A stretch of 11,507 nt of DNA from Nitrosotalea sp. (GTDB lineage Archaea > Thermoproteota > Nitrososphaeria > Nitrososphaerales > Nitrosopumilaceae): contig JARLFW010000152.1 in NCBI GenBank assembly GCA_031296345.1, positions 1 to 11,507 on the forward strand, read 5' to 3'. Position 1 is the stretch's first letter. The number at the start of each line of letters is the position of its first letter. Below, piece after piece: positions 1-6,998 of the stretch. The position numbers were made by a program, and so were the translations under genes. The notes beneath the pieces were generated by a model that had not been told where the DNA came from, ran no database searches, and saw nothing but the letters and a program-made list of their open reading frames with translations.

Positions 1-548
1 CGTGTAAAGTGTTTTTTTGATTTTATCTGTGATGGATTTTGATGAAGATGTACCTTAAATGGTACCACCTTCATTGCCTTCTTTTCTTTCCTCATCTCGC
101 TAAAAGCAAATCCCATATAGATGGCAAACAGTCCTACAAACACTAGTCCATCCATAAAATTATAACCGTCGATGAACATGACCGCACCAGCAACGGCGGT
201 TATTATCAGAAAAATTTTATCCAATCCAAATTCTTTAACATCAATGAATTTTTGCGGAGCTTTTGATAGGCGTGTAGTTGCTATAATTAACATAATTGCC
301 AATCCAAAAGTCATCATGAATAAATTACTTCCAAGAGCAGAACCTATTGCAGTACCATATGATCCACTTTTTGCAGCAGCTACAACTATTCCTATTTCTG
401 GCAATGTTGTTGCCACACTAAGTAATGTCCTACCTACAAATCTCCCACCCCATCTTTCTGCAAGGTGTTCGGCTCCATCAGATAGTAACCAGCTGGCAAA
501 AATTAGTTCTCCTAACCAGCCAAGTAATAAAAGCACATTAGCGGCCAC
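1..548 (-). CDS. CaCA-family sodium/calcium (cation) exchanger, N-terminal part, cut by window edge
   Basis: Membrane cation antiporter of the Ca2+/cation exchanger superfamily, expected to move Ca2+ or a similar cation against Na+ or H+. The 182 visible residues begin with a hydrophobic helix (about 4-22), followed by a recognisable alpha-1 repeat: DGAEHLAE (24-31), TTLPEIG (47-53, matching the family G-T/S-S-x-P-E element) and AIGSALGSNLF (67-77, matching the family GNxxGSNxFN element, with Ser replacing the first Asn). Two more hydrophobic helices (about 78-91 and 110-127), a further one at 133-150 and a basic loop follow; the second repeat lies beyond base 1. I chose GTG at 548 because an in-frame TAG lies three codons upstream; GTG at 536 is the only nearby alternative. 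A weak AT-rich TATA candidate is at 566-580. The plus-strand reading frame here is antisense to this gene. The family call is firm; the ion is inference. Confidence 0.85.
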   Translation of the reverse strand, partial: MAANVLLLLGWLGELIFASWLLSDGAEHLAERWGGRFVGRTLLSVATTLPEIGIVVAAAKSGSYGTAIGSALGSNLFMMTFGLAIMLIIATTRLSKAPQKFIDVKEFGLDKIFLIITAVAGAVMFIDGYNFMDGLVFVGLFAIYMGFAFSEMRKEKKAMKVVPFKVHLHQNPSQIKSKKHFT

Positions 549-667
549 TACATATTTCTATCAAATCAAGTATTATTATTTGTGACTACAAATTAAATTT
601 CATACAACTAAAATCAGAAATAGCAATAAAGAGTTAAAATGATAAAAACGATTTATTTTTTATTTTG

Positions 668-901
668 CTAATCTTTAACAATAATCATAGTAAGCGTAGA
701 TTTTATTCCATCCAATTTCCTTATTTGATCAGTTATAGTCTCCCTCAATGATTCCATTGAATCAGATTCAATAATCATCAATACGTCATAGACTCCATAA
801 ACAGGATAGGCTTCTTTTACACGAGGTATTTTTTTCAATTCATTTACAATTTGAAGTTCTTTACCAAGTTCTGCATTCATCAAAACAAACGCGCTATGCA
901 T
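668..901 (-). CDS. Stand-alone RAM (Lrp/AsnC ligand-binding) domain protein 1
   Basis: A 77-residue protein consisting only of the RAM/AsnC effector domain, a beta-alpha-beta-beta-alpha-beta fold that in Lrp proteins binds amino acids and assembles dimers into octamers. Visible: start strand AFVLMN (4-9), helix to KKIPRVKEA (23-31), the family core VYGVYDVLMII (34-44), then helix SMESLRETI and a closing strand. There is no helix-turn-helix, so it cannot bind DNA alone; stand-alone RAM proteins may act by mixed oligomers with full-length Lrp proteins or by binding metabolites. The length is normal for this family. It is divergent from a winged-helix gene at 1023 and paralogous to the RAM protein at 6767-6997. 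ATG at 901 lies 25 bases after a TATA-like box, so its mRNA is probably leaderless. Fold is near certain; ligand and partner are unknown. Confidence 0.9.
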   Translation of the reverse strand: MHSAFVLMNAELGKELQIVNELKKIPRVKEAYPVYGVYDVLMIIESDSMESLRETITDQIRKLDGIKSTLTMIIVKD

Positions 902-921
902 GTAAAAAGTCAGTATGTCTA

Positions 922-931
922 GAATAAAAAC
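922..931 (-). promoter_or_regulatory. TATA-like box of the RAM protein 1 gene
   Basis: On the minus strand this reads GTTTTTATTC, centred about 25 bases before the ATG at 901. That spacing predicts transcription starting at the start codon itself. No Shine-Dalgarno sequence lies between the two. Confidence 0.5.
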
Positions 932-1002
932 AGATTGAATTTGTCCAAAAAAGCTATTGTTAAGCTTAAAAAATTCACCCAGCTAGAATTAATAAGGTAT
1001 AG

Positions 1003-1020
1003 TACGGTACCAATACCGTA
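1003..1020. promoter_or_regulatory. Perfect inverted repeat, candidate operator before the winged-helix gene
   Basis: TACGGTA-CCAA-TACCGTA: two perfectly complementary 7-base arms around a 4-base spacer, ending three bases before the ATG at 1023. It contains the palindrome GGTACC and is preceded by GGTAT (996-1000), which mirrors ATACC (1013-1017). Its place across the expected transcription start fits a repressor site, most simply bound by the adjacent regulator itself. That binding is inference. Confidence 0.6.
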
Positions 1021-1022
1021 AC

Positions 1023-1382
1023 ATGAAGACTAGAATGACATACATATCAGTTGAAGTGGCAGACCACTTCTCGGATTTCATCATAAAAAGAGATGAACAA
1101 GTATTAGATGCGGTAAAAGCACGAACTAGGGATTTTAGTACTATTTCCATCCTAAAATTGTTGTATCAACTAAGATGCAATCCCATGACTTTCTCTGATC
1201 TATATGTAAAGTCAAATATCAGAATGAAGAGATCATTTCTAAATTACCTTCATCTGTGCGTATCATACAATTTTGTAAGCAAGGAACCCAGTGGGTCAAA
1301 CATGGTATATTCCATAACTGACAAGGGAAGGACAATGTTGGATCTATTCATGCAAAAAAGCATCAAGAATACAATTACATAA
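1023..1382 (+). CDS. Small winged-helix DNA-binding regulator
   Basis: A 119-residue protein with a probable winged helix-turn-helix fold. After a 38-residue N-terminal segment without a clear match, residues 40-108 show the wHTH pattern: helix 1 ISILKLLYQL (41-50), helix 2 and recognition helix around MTFSDLYVKSN to KRSFLNYLHLCV (55-80), then a wing ending in MVYSITDKGRTML (94-106), typical of small archaeal wHTH proteins. It is probably a local transcription regulator; the effector is unknown. ATG at 1023 is used; ATG at 1035 (Met5) is an alternative. The gene starts beside a perfect 18-base inverted repeat, suggesting autoregulation. It is divergent from the RAM gene and 32 bases before purM. 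TATA candidates are AATTAATAAG (987-996) and TTAAAAAATT (966-975). Structural class is fairly sure; the role is inference. Confidence 0.75.
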   Translation: MKTRMTYISVEVADHFSDFIIKRDEQVLDAVKARTRDFSTISILKLLYQLRCNPMTFSDLYVKSNIRMKRSFLNYLHLCVSYNFVSKEPSGSNMVYSITDKGRTMLDLFMQKSIKNTIT

Positions 1383-1394
1383 TTCTTTTATTCC
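1383..1394 (+). promoter_or_regulatory. TATA-like box of purM
   Basis: TTCTTTTATTCC, centred 26-27 bases before the TTG at 1415. It supports that TTG as a leaderless start and suggests purM can be transcribed independently of the upstream regulator gene. Confidence 0.4.
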
Positions 1395-1414
1395 AATCAC
1401 ATAGAGCAGATTCA

Positions 1415-2434
1415 TTGGGAATTAATTACAAAGATGCAGGTATTGATATCAACAAGATAAAGCAGAGCCAGATAAGCATAGGAAAACTCATTGCGTCTAC
1501 TCACAAGTTACAAAAAAAGGTAAAGACGCTGTCAGGATTTGGACATTATGCAGGAATTGTAGAGATACCAGGTGGTACATTATTAGCAACTCATACAGAT
1601 GGGGTCGGAACCAAAGTCATGATTGCGCAATCTATGAAAAAATACGATACGGTTGGAATAGATTGTGTTGCAATGAATGTAAATGACATAATATGTACTG
1701 GTGCAGTTCCCATATCTTTTGTTGATTACATTGCAGCTAATAGAAATGATCAAGAAATATTCAAGCAAATAGTTAGAGGACTTGTAAAAGGTGCAAAAGA
1801 AGCTCAGGTTCCCATAGTGGGTGGGGAGACTGCAATATTGCCTGATTTGATATCAGGAAAGAATTTTTCTTTTGATTTAGCAGGAATGGTTGTAGGAATT
1901 CTTAACAAACGGGACATGATTCTCGGTAACAAAATAAAAAAAGGAGACATCATTATCGGAATAAACAGCAGTGGGCTACACTCAAACGGATATTCACTTG
2001 CAAGAAAGGTTCTCTCAAAATATCCTATACGAGAAAAGATAAAGGGCCTCGGAGTTCTGGGTGATGCACTTCTTGAACCTACCAAGATCTATGTCAAACC
2101 AGTTTTACAGGCCATCAAAGAATGTAACATCCATGGATTAGCACACATAACAGGCGGTTCATTTACCAAGCTTTTGAGACTAAAAAAGATAGGATTTATG
2201 CTAGATAACCTGCCTGAGCCCCCGGTAATATTTCAGATAATTGAGAACCAAGGCGTTACAAAAGAAGAGATGTACAAGACATTCAATATGGGAATCGGAT
2301 TTTGTATAATTGCACCAAAAGAAGAAGAAGTCAGAATAGGTCAAATCTTCAAAAAACACGGATTCCACAATAGGCAAATTGGTAAGATAATTGAGAAAAA
2401 TGGCGTCCACATAGACAAGACAAGAATAGCATAG
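1415..2434 (+). CDS. purM: Phosphoribosylformylglycinamidine cyclo-ligase (AIR synthetase)
   Basis: Cytosolic purine-synthesis enzyme that closes FGAM to aminoimidazole ribonucleotide using ATP. Full length at 339 residues (family about 345). Motifs in order: YKDAGIDI (5-12), SGFGHYAG (40-47), the ATP/substrate motif HTDGVGTK (60-67), the DCVAMNVNDI element (83-92), GGETAILPDL (136-145), a glycine-rich strand IIIGINSSGLHSNGYS (179-194), LLEPTKIYV (219-227), HITGGSF (244-250) and FNMGIGF (290-296). The HITGG loop continues as SFTKLLRL rather than the bacterial N-x-P-R form, which I take as an archaeal-subfamily trait. The start is TTG: family homology begins at Tyr5, no ATG or GTG precedes it in frame nearby, and a TATA-like box lies 26 bases upstream. 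No other purine gene is adjacent. Confidence 0.95.
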   Translation: MGINYKDAGIDINKIKQSQISIGKLIASTHKLQKKVKTLSGFGHYAGIVEIPGGTLLATHTDGVGTKVMIAQSMKKYDTVGIDCVAMNVNDIICTGAVPISFVDYIAANRNDQEIFKQIVRGLVKGAKEAQVPIVGGETAILPDLISGKNFSFDLAGMVVGILNKRDMILGNKIKKGDIIIGINSSGLHSNGYSLARKVLSKYPIREKIKGLGVLGDALLEPTKIYVKPVLQAIKECNIHGLAHITGGSFTKLLRLKKIGFMLDNLPEPPVIFQIIENQGVTKEEMYKTFNMGIGFCIIAPKEEEVRIGQIFKKHGFHNRQIGKIIEKNGVHIDKTRIA

Positions 2435-2460
2435 TTACATGTAAAAATCGGAAATTTTAC
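2435..2460. repeat. Palindrome and short inverted repeat after purM
   Basis: TTACATGTAA (2435-2444) is a perfect 10-base palindrome starting at the base after the purM stop. An overlapping pair GTAAAA (2441-2446) and TTTTAC (2455-2460) forms arms around an 8-base loop. It may contribute to the mRNA 3' end, but no strong T-run follows, so I do not call it a terminator. Confidence 0.3.
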
Positions 2461-2478
2461 CCCAAGGATTCTAGATTA

Positions 2479-2490
2479 GGATTTAATACC
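2479..2490 (+). promoter_or_regulatory. TATA-like box of the elp3-lysS operon
   Basis: GGATTTAATACC, centred about 25 bases before the GTG at 2511, predicting a leaderless transcript that begins at the elp3 start codon. The tight packing downstream makes this the likely promoter for elp3, lysS and the small membrane protein. Confidence 0.55.
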
Positions 2491-2510
2491 CAAATTCATT
2501 CTAACAAGTC

Positions 2511-4097
2511 GTGCAAAAAGCAGGTGTGACGTTTGAGGATGCATGTAAAGAGATATCAGATAATCTCCTTTCCATTTCCAATCCTACAGACAAGGATACA
2601 AAAAGAGAAGTCAAAAGAATTTGTATAAAATATGCTCTAGAGAGAATTCCAAGAAATTATGAGATACTAGCACATGTAACAGGAACAGACTATGTGCGAC
2701 TTCAAAAAGCCCTAGTAAGAAAGCCCGTCAAGACAGCATCAGGTGTTGCCGTAATTGCATTGATGCCAAAGCCATATGCATGTCCACATGGAAGATGCGC
2801 TTACTGTCCTGGAGGCATAGAGTTTAACACTCCAAATAGTTACACAGGACGAGAACCCTCAACACAAAATGCTATAGCAAATAGCTATGATCCGAAAAAA
2901 CAAATTTTAGACAAACTTGAACATCTCATAGCATACGGTCATGACAGTACAAAACTAGAACTAGTGATAGTGGGTGGAACATTTCTTTTCATGCCACGCA
3001 GTTATCAGATCGATTTTATCAAATCATGTTTTGATGCTTTAAACGGATTTGATTCGCCAGATTTAGAATCAGCCCAGAAAAATAATGAGAAAGCAAATTT
3101 TAGAAATGTGGGATTTACAATTGAGACCAAACCAGATTATTGTAAGAAAGAGCATGTAGACTGGATGTTAGAATACGGTGTAACAAGAGTTGAGATAGGA
3201 GTACAGAGTCTTCATGAAAAAGTATACAAAATTGTAAACAGAGGACACACATACAAGGATGTAATAGAATCATTTCAGATATCAAAAGATGCAGGCTACA
3301 AGATTGTAGCTCACATGATGCCAGGACTTCCTTCAATGACTCCGGAAGATGACATTTCAGATTTCAAGAAATTATTTTCCGATCCTGAATTAAGACCAGA
3401 TATGCTAAAAATATATCCTACTTTGATACTTGAAAATACTCCACTCTACGATATGTACAAGGAAAGAAAATTTATGCCATATTCAGATGATGCAATGATA
3501 AAAGTCCTAACAGAGATTAAAAAAATAGTTCCAAGATGGGCAAGAATAATGAGAGTTCAAAGAGAGATATCATCAGACCAAATAGTTGCAGGACCTAAAC
3601 TTGGAAACTTACGTCAAATTGTACAGCAGAATCTAAAAAAACAAAACATCTCTTGCAAATGCATCAGATGTAGAGAAGCAGGATTATCTGAAAACATGAT
3701 AAACATTGATGACATAAAATTACACAGAGAGAATTACGATTCTTCACATGGACACGAAGTTTTCTTGTCATATGATGATTCTAAGGACAAAATATTTGGA
3801 TTTTTAAGATTAAGAAAACCAAGCAATATGGCACATAGAAGCGAAGTTGCAGGAAATACATGCATAGTAAGAGAGATTCACGTATATGGCAAGTCATTAA
3901 AGTTGGGAGAAAGAGACCATGATGGAATACAGCATTTAGGATTGGGAAAGAACTTGGTCAGCGAGGCAGAAAAGATTTCCAAGGAAGAATTTGACTCAAA
4001 CAGATTGCTAGTAATAAGTGCCGTAGGAACAAGAGAATATTATAAAAAACTAGGCTATGTTCCTCTTGGTCCATACATGTCAAAGGATTTGAAATAA
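2511..4097 (+). CDS. elp3: Elp3, tRNA U34 carboxymethylation radical-SAM/acetyltransferase
   Basis: Elp3 builds the 5-carboxymethyl group on wobble uridine 34 of certain tRNAs from acetyl-CoA using radical SAM chemistry. The 528 residues show the full architecture: an N-terminal tRNA-binding segment (1-80), the Fe-S cysteines C91, C96 and C99 in CPHGRCAYCPGG, radical-SAM barrel elements ETKPDYC (205-211), VEIGVQS (227-233) and VAHMMPGLP (266-274), then YPTLILENTPLY (302-313) and MRVQREI (347-353). A cysteine cluster C382, C384, C387, probably zinc-binding, leads to a C-terminal GNAT domain (about 410-528) with the acetyl-CoA loop HLGLGK (475-480) and the Elp3 signature REYYKKLGY (508-516). 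No catalytic residue appears lost. Start is GTG with a TATA box 25 bases ahead; the stop TAA shares its last base with the lysS ATG. In archaea Elp3 works without the eukaryotic Elongator subunits. Confidence 0.96.
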   Translation: MQKAGVTFEDACKEISDNLLSISNPTDKDTKREVKRICIKYALERIPRNYEILAHVTGTDYVRLQKALVRKPVKTASGVAVIALMPKPYACPHGRCAYCPGGIEFNTPNSYTGREPSTQNAIANSYDPKKQILDKLEHLIAYGHDSTKLELVIVGGTFLFMPRSYQIDFIKSCFDALNGFDSPDLESAQKNNEKANFRNVGFTIETKPDYCKKEHVDWMLEYGVTRVEIGVQSLHEKVYKIVNRGHTYKDVIESFQISKDAGYKIVAHMMPGLPSMTPEDDISDFKKLFSDPELRPDMLKIYPTLILENTPLYDMYKERKFMPYSDDAMIKVLTEIKKIVPRWARIMRVQREISSDQIVAGPKLGNLRQIVQQNLKKQNISCKCIRCREAGLSENMINIDDIKLHRENYDSSHGHEVFLSYDDSKDKIFGFLRLRKPSNMAHRSEVAGNTCIVREIHVYGKSLKLGERDHDGIQHLGLGKNLVSEAEKISKEEFDSNRLLVISAVGTREYYKKLGYVPLGPYMSKDLK

Positions 4098-5686
4098 TGG
4101 AAGAAGAGCAACAAATAATCGGCAGAGGGACCTGGATAGACAAACTTGCAGACGACTTGATACAAAGAGAAAAGGTACTTGGAAGAAAGACAGACCTAAT
4201 CAGAGTAGAAAGTGGTCTTGGAGCATCTGGAATTCCTCACATTGGAAGTTTAGGAGATGCAGTTAGAGCATATGGAGTAAAACTAGCTCTTGAAAATTTT
4301 GGATACAAGTCTGAATTAATTGCATACTCTGATGATTTAGATGGATTACGAAAAATCCCAGAAGGCTTGCCAGAATCCCTAAAAGAACACATTGGAAAAC
4401 CTGTCTCTTTTATTCCTGATCCATTTGGATGTCATGATTCTTACGGTCTACATATGAGTAGCCTCCTTCTGGATGGTCTTGATAAACTTGGAATACAATA
4501 CAAGTTTCAACGAGGAGTTGATACATACAGAAATGGATTACTCAAAGATCAAATTCACACAATATTGACAAACAGTAAAAAAATTGGTGAAAAGATAGCT
4601 GAGTTGGTAGGTCAGGAAAAATACCAAGAAACATTACCATACTTTCCGGTATGTGCAAATTGCGGTAGGTTGTATACTGCAATGGCATACGAGTATTTGC
4701 CTGATGAAAAGAAGATCAAATACAAATGTGCAGATACGACAATTGGTTCAAGACCATTACAAGGATGCGGTCATGATGGGATTGCAGATATTACAAAAGA
4801 TCTAGGCAAACTTCCTTGGAAGGTAGAATTTGCTGCAAGGTGGCAGGCATTTGATATTAGATTTGAGGCATACGGTAAAGATATCATGGATTCAGTCAAG
4901 GTAAACGACTGGGTGTCAGAAGAGATTTTGAATTTCCCGCCTCCAACTCATGTAAAATATGAAATGTTTCTTGACAAGGGAGGAAAAAAGATATCAAAAT
5001 CACTTGGAAATGTACTTACTTCACAGGCTTGGCTTAGATATGGTACACCAAAAACAATTCTATTATTACTTTACAAAAGAATTACTGGAGCACGTGAAGT
5101 AGGTATTGATGATATACCTGCCCTAATGGATGAATACAACGAACTAGAAAATATCTACTTTGGAAAAACAAAACTGGACAATGAGACCAAAGTAGTAAGA
5201 TCCAAGGGGTTATACGAATATGTAAATTTACTAAATCCTTCAAAGACTCAAAAGCCATATGTAAATTACAGATTATTAATTCAACTCTGCAGAATATTTA
5301 GAGAAAATAGAATACCTCTTGTTACAAAAAAACTAATGGAATATGGAACAATAAAAGAATCAAGTCAGGAAATAGACGAACTAATCACACTTGCTGGAAA
5401 TTATGCAGATGATTATGACAATCCAGCAAAGATTGAGATTCAATTAGATGACATTTCAAAAAATGCATTAACCTATTTGGTCAGTATTTTATCAGATGAG
5501 GAAGAGCCAGTAGATCTTCAAAATACAATATATCAAATTGCAAAGGATAAAGGCATGCAACCAAAGGACATGTTCCGAATATTATATCAAATAATACTAG
5601 CATCAGATAGAGGTCCAAAAATTGGACCTTTGATCATAGACATTGGAAGAAAAAAAGTTGCTACTGCAATTTCCGAGTATTTGTAA
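4097..5686 (+). CDS. lysS: Class I lysyl-tRNA synthetase
   Basis: Charges tRNA-Lys with lysine in the cytosol. This is the class I enzyme typical of most archaea and some bacteria, unrelated to the common class II LysRS. Of 529 residues, the Rossmann catalytic domain carries HIGS (48-51) and the KMSKS-equivalent KISKS (298-302). Between them lies a probable zinc site, CANC (186-189) with C211 and C224. The C-terminal portion from about 370 is the helical anticodon-binding region. The length is normal and both class I signatures are intact. The ATG at 4097 overlaps the elp3 stop by one base (TAATG), so translation is probably coupled to elp3; the alternative of independent initiation has no visible promoter. 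The next gene starts three bases after the stop. Confidence 0.97.
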   Translation: MEEEQQIIGRGTWIDKLADDLIQREKVLGRKTDLIRVESGLGASGIPHIGSLGDAVRAYGVKLALENFGYKSELIAYSDDLDGLRKIPEGLPESLKEHIGKPVSFIPDPFGCHDSYGLHMSSLLLDGLDKLGIQYKFQRGVDTYRNGLLKDQIHTILTNSKKIGEKIAELVGQEKYQETLPYFPVCANCGRLYTAMAYEYLPDEKKIKYKCADTTIGSRPLQGCGHDGIADITKDLGKLPWKVEFAARWQAFDIRFEAYGKDIMDSVKVNDWVSEEILNFPPPTHVKYEMFLDKGGKKISKSLGNVLTSQAWLRYGTPKTILLLLYKRITGAREVGIDDIPALMDEYNELENIYFGKTKLDNETKVVRSKGLYEYVNLLNPSKTQKPYVNYRLLIQLCRIFRENRIPLVTKKLMEYGTIKESSQEIDELITLAGNYADDYDNPAKIEIQLDDISKNALTYLVSILSDEEEPVDLQNTIYQIAKDKGMQPKDMFRILYQIILASDRGPKIGPLIIDIGRKKVATAISEYL

Positions 5687-5689
5687 GAC

Positions 5690-5878
5690 ATGGCACATAG
5701 CGAACACAACAGACCCAAGGGTTCAGGAGTAATACTAATTGCAATAGGAATTTTGATTTTCTTCTTTGCCCCAAGATACTACAAGCAAGATCTCATAGGA
5801 GGTTTGGCAATCATAGTTCTAGGCTTTGTGCTTGGTGGAATTGGCTTTTACATTGCTTTTTTTAAAAAAAGAAAATAA
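5690..5878 (+). CDS. Two-transmembrane-segment small membrane protein
   Basis: A 62-residue protein I cannot assign to a named family. It has a short polar N-terminus (1-11), a first hydrophobic helix at about 12-27 (VILIAIGILIFFFAP), a short basic and polar loop RYYKQD (29-34), a second glycine-rich helix at about 35-57 and a basic tail KKRK (59-62). By the positive-inside rule the tail is probably cytoplasmic, and with two helices the N-terminus would be too. It begins three bases after the lysS stop, so it is almost certainly in the elp3-lysS transcript. Nothing in the sequence shows its function; the tight linkage alone does not prove a role in translation. Confidence 0.75.
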   Translation: MAHSEHNRPKGSGVILIAIGILIFFFAPRYYKQDLIGGLAIIVLGFVLGGIGFYIAFFKKRK

Positions 5879-5901
5879 TTCCAAGCACAGCCCAAAAGCA
5901 A

Positions 5902-5912
5902 TACTTTTCTTA
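5902..5912 (+). promoter_or_regulatory. Possible TATA-like box of the coiled-coil gene
   Basis: TACTTTTCTTA, centred about 27 bases before the ATG at 5934. It is a poorer match than the other boxes in the window, but the spacing is right for a leaderless start. Confidence 0.3.
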
Positions 5913-5933
5913 CCTTAAACCAATGTTCTTTAG

Positions 5934-6710
5934 ATGGGACTTTTTGGACGTACAAAAAAGGATTCAGAGAAATTTCAGTACAGTTTGGATAAGAAGAAAG
6001 AGAAGCCTGTTGAAGATGAGACTTCTCAGGAAGAAATTATTGATCTAAAAAAAGATATTCAAGATGCAGCAGTAATGTTAGGAACCTATTCTCAAGAATT
6101 AGAAAAAGCAAAGACTGAACTTGACGCTGTTACTCTAGAACTTAAAACCTCAAGAGAGGAAGTAGAAGATGCAAGAAGTGAAATTCATTCCATAAAAACA
6201 GTGCGAGATTCAATATTAAACCAAATAAAAGTTTCAAAAGAAGAATTGGAATTAACAAAATCACAATATGCACAAAATGACGTAGAACGAATAAAGAGGC
6301 AAATTAGTGAAGCGCAATATGAATTATCAAAATTAAATTCTGAAAAAGAGTCTGTTGCTTCAGAGTTGGAAGAATTGAGATCTAAGGTATCATCTACAAG
6401 AGAAGAATATGAGAAAATTTCATCTTCCAATGAAATGAAGAAAAAGGAGATCATACTATCAAAGAAAGAGTTAGAGTTCATAGAAACAGAGCTTGCCACA
6501 GTAGGAAGAGGTGACAATACAAGGAAAATTGTCGAGGCGGCAGGAGCTGTTGCTGCGTCAATTAATGCAAAATACGAAGATACAAGAAAAGAATTAGAGA
6601 TAATAAAAGTGGCTCTTGCAAGAACAAAAGAAGAATACGAAACGGCAAAAAAAGAGATAGAGATGCTAAAGAATAAAATCAATGAAAAAAATATTTCAAG
6701 TGAAACATAG
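5934..6710 (+). CDS. Long coiled-coil protein of unknown function
   Basis: A 258-residue, highly charged protein. A short N-terminal head MGLFGRTKKD is followed by a polar linker (11-35). From about 36 to 188 and again from about 213 to 250 the sequence is Glu/Lys/Leu rich with heptad-like spacing, predicting a long coiled coil. The coil is broken at about 189-212 by a non-heptad segment, GRGDNTRKIVEAAG then AVAASINAKY, with clustered Gly and Ala, which may be a hinge or contact site. There is no signal peptide, membrane helix, Walker motif or cysteine, so resemblance to SMC-type proteins is only compositional. It may be a scaffold or an envelope- or chromosome-associated structural protein, but this is a guess. 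It follows the lysS operon by 55 bases and precedes the second RAM gene by 56. The long antisense open frame is a by-product of codon bias. Confidence 0.8.
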   Translation: MGLFGRTKKDSEKFQYSLDKKKEKPVEDETSQEEIIDLKKDIQDAAVMLGTYSQELEKAKTELDAVTLELKTSREEVEDARSEIHSIKTVRDSILNQIKVSKEELELTKSQYAQNDVERIKRQISEAQYELSKLNSEKESVASELEELRSKVSSTREEYEKISSSNEMKKKEIILSKKELEFIETELATVGRGDNTRKIVEAAGAVAASINAKYEDTRKELEIIKVALARTKEEYETAKKEIEMLKNKINEKNISSET

Positions 6711-6737
6711 TTTTAGAAAAGCATACCATTAGACATC

Positions 6738-6746
6738 CTTTTAAGA
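6738..6746 (+). promoter_or_regulatory. TATA-like box of the RAM protein 2 - trxB operon
   Basis: CTTTTAAGA, centred 25 bases before the GTG at 6767. It predicts a leaderless transcript carrying the second RAM gene and the flavoprotein one base behind it. Confidence 0.5.
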
Positions 6747-6766
6747 TATGAACTATATACTGACTC

Positions 6767-6997
6767 GTGAATGAGGCGTTTGTCTTATTAAATGTCGATT
6801 ATAAACAACAACAAAACATAATCGCAACCGCAAAAAAAATCCCAGTAGTAAAAGAAGTAAAGACAGTTTATGGAATTTATGATATTTTGATAATCATACA
6901 GTCAGACAATATGCAAGATATCAAGACTGCAATTGATGTAGATTTACACAAAATTGACGGAATAAACAACATCACCTCACTTATTTCCGTAAACTAA
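6767..6997 (+). CDS. Stand-alone RAM (Lrp/AsnC ligand-binding) domain protein 2
   Basis: A 76-residue RAM-only protein, paralogue of the one at 668-901: AFVLLN (4-9) against AFVLMN, KKIPVVKE against KKIPRVKE, and VYGIYDILIII (34-44) against VYGVYDVLMII, with 32 of 76 positions identical by my ungapped alignment. As in its paralogue there is no DNA-binding domain, so any role in transcription would need a partner Lrp protein; metabolite sensing is the alternative. GTG at 6767 is chosen because it aligns with Met1 of the paralogue and sits 25 bases after a TATA-like box. Only one base separates its stop from the TTG of the thioredoxin-reductase-like gene, so the two are co-transcribed, which hints at a shared redox or metabolic function. 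Confidence 0.9.
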   Translation: MNEAFVLLNVDYKQQQNIIATAKKIPVVKEVKTVYGIYDILIIIQSDNMQDIKTAIDVDLHKIDGINNITSLISVN

Positions 6998-6998
6998 A

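Noticed and set aside
172..585. Plus-strand open frame of 137 codons
   Set aside because: It is antisense to the exchanger, whose minus-strand translation shows clear CaCA motifs; the plus translation is low-complexity with no domain.
1804..2085. Minus-strand open frame inside purM (and similar ones at 1583-1768 and 2201-2410)
   Set aside because: All lie within a well-conserved enzyme gene and have no recognisable protein features.
6185..6682. Minus-strand open frame of 165 codons rich in Ser and Phe
   Set aside because: It is the reverse of Glu/Lys-rich coiled-coil codons, which give Ser/Phe runs and few stops on the opposite strand; no start context or motif.
5934..6710. SMC or chromosome-segregation ATPase
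   Set aside because: No Walker A, Walker B or ABC signature; only coiled-coil composition is shared.
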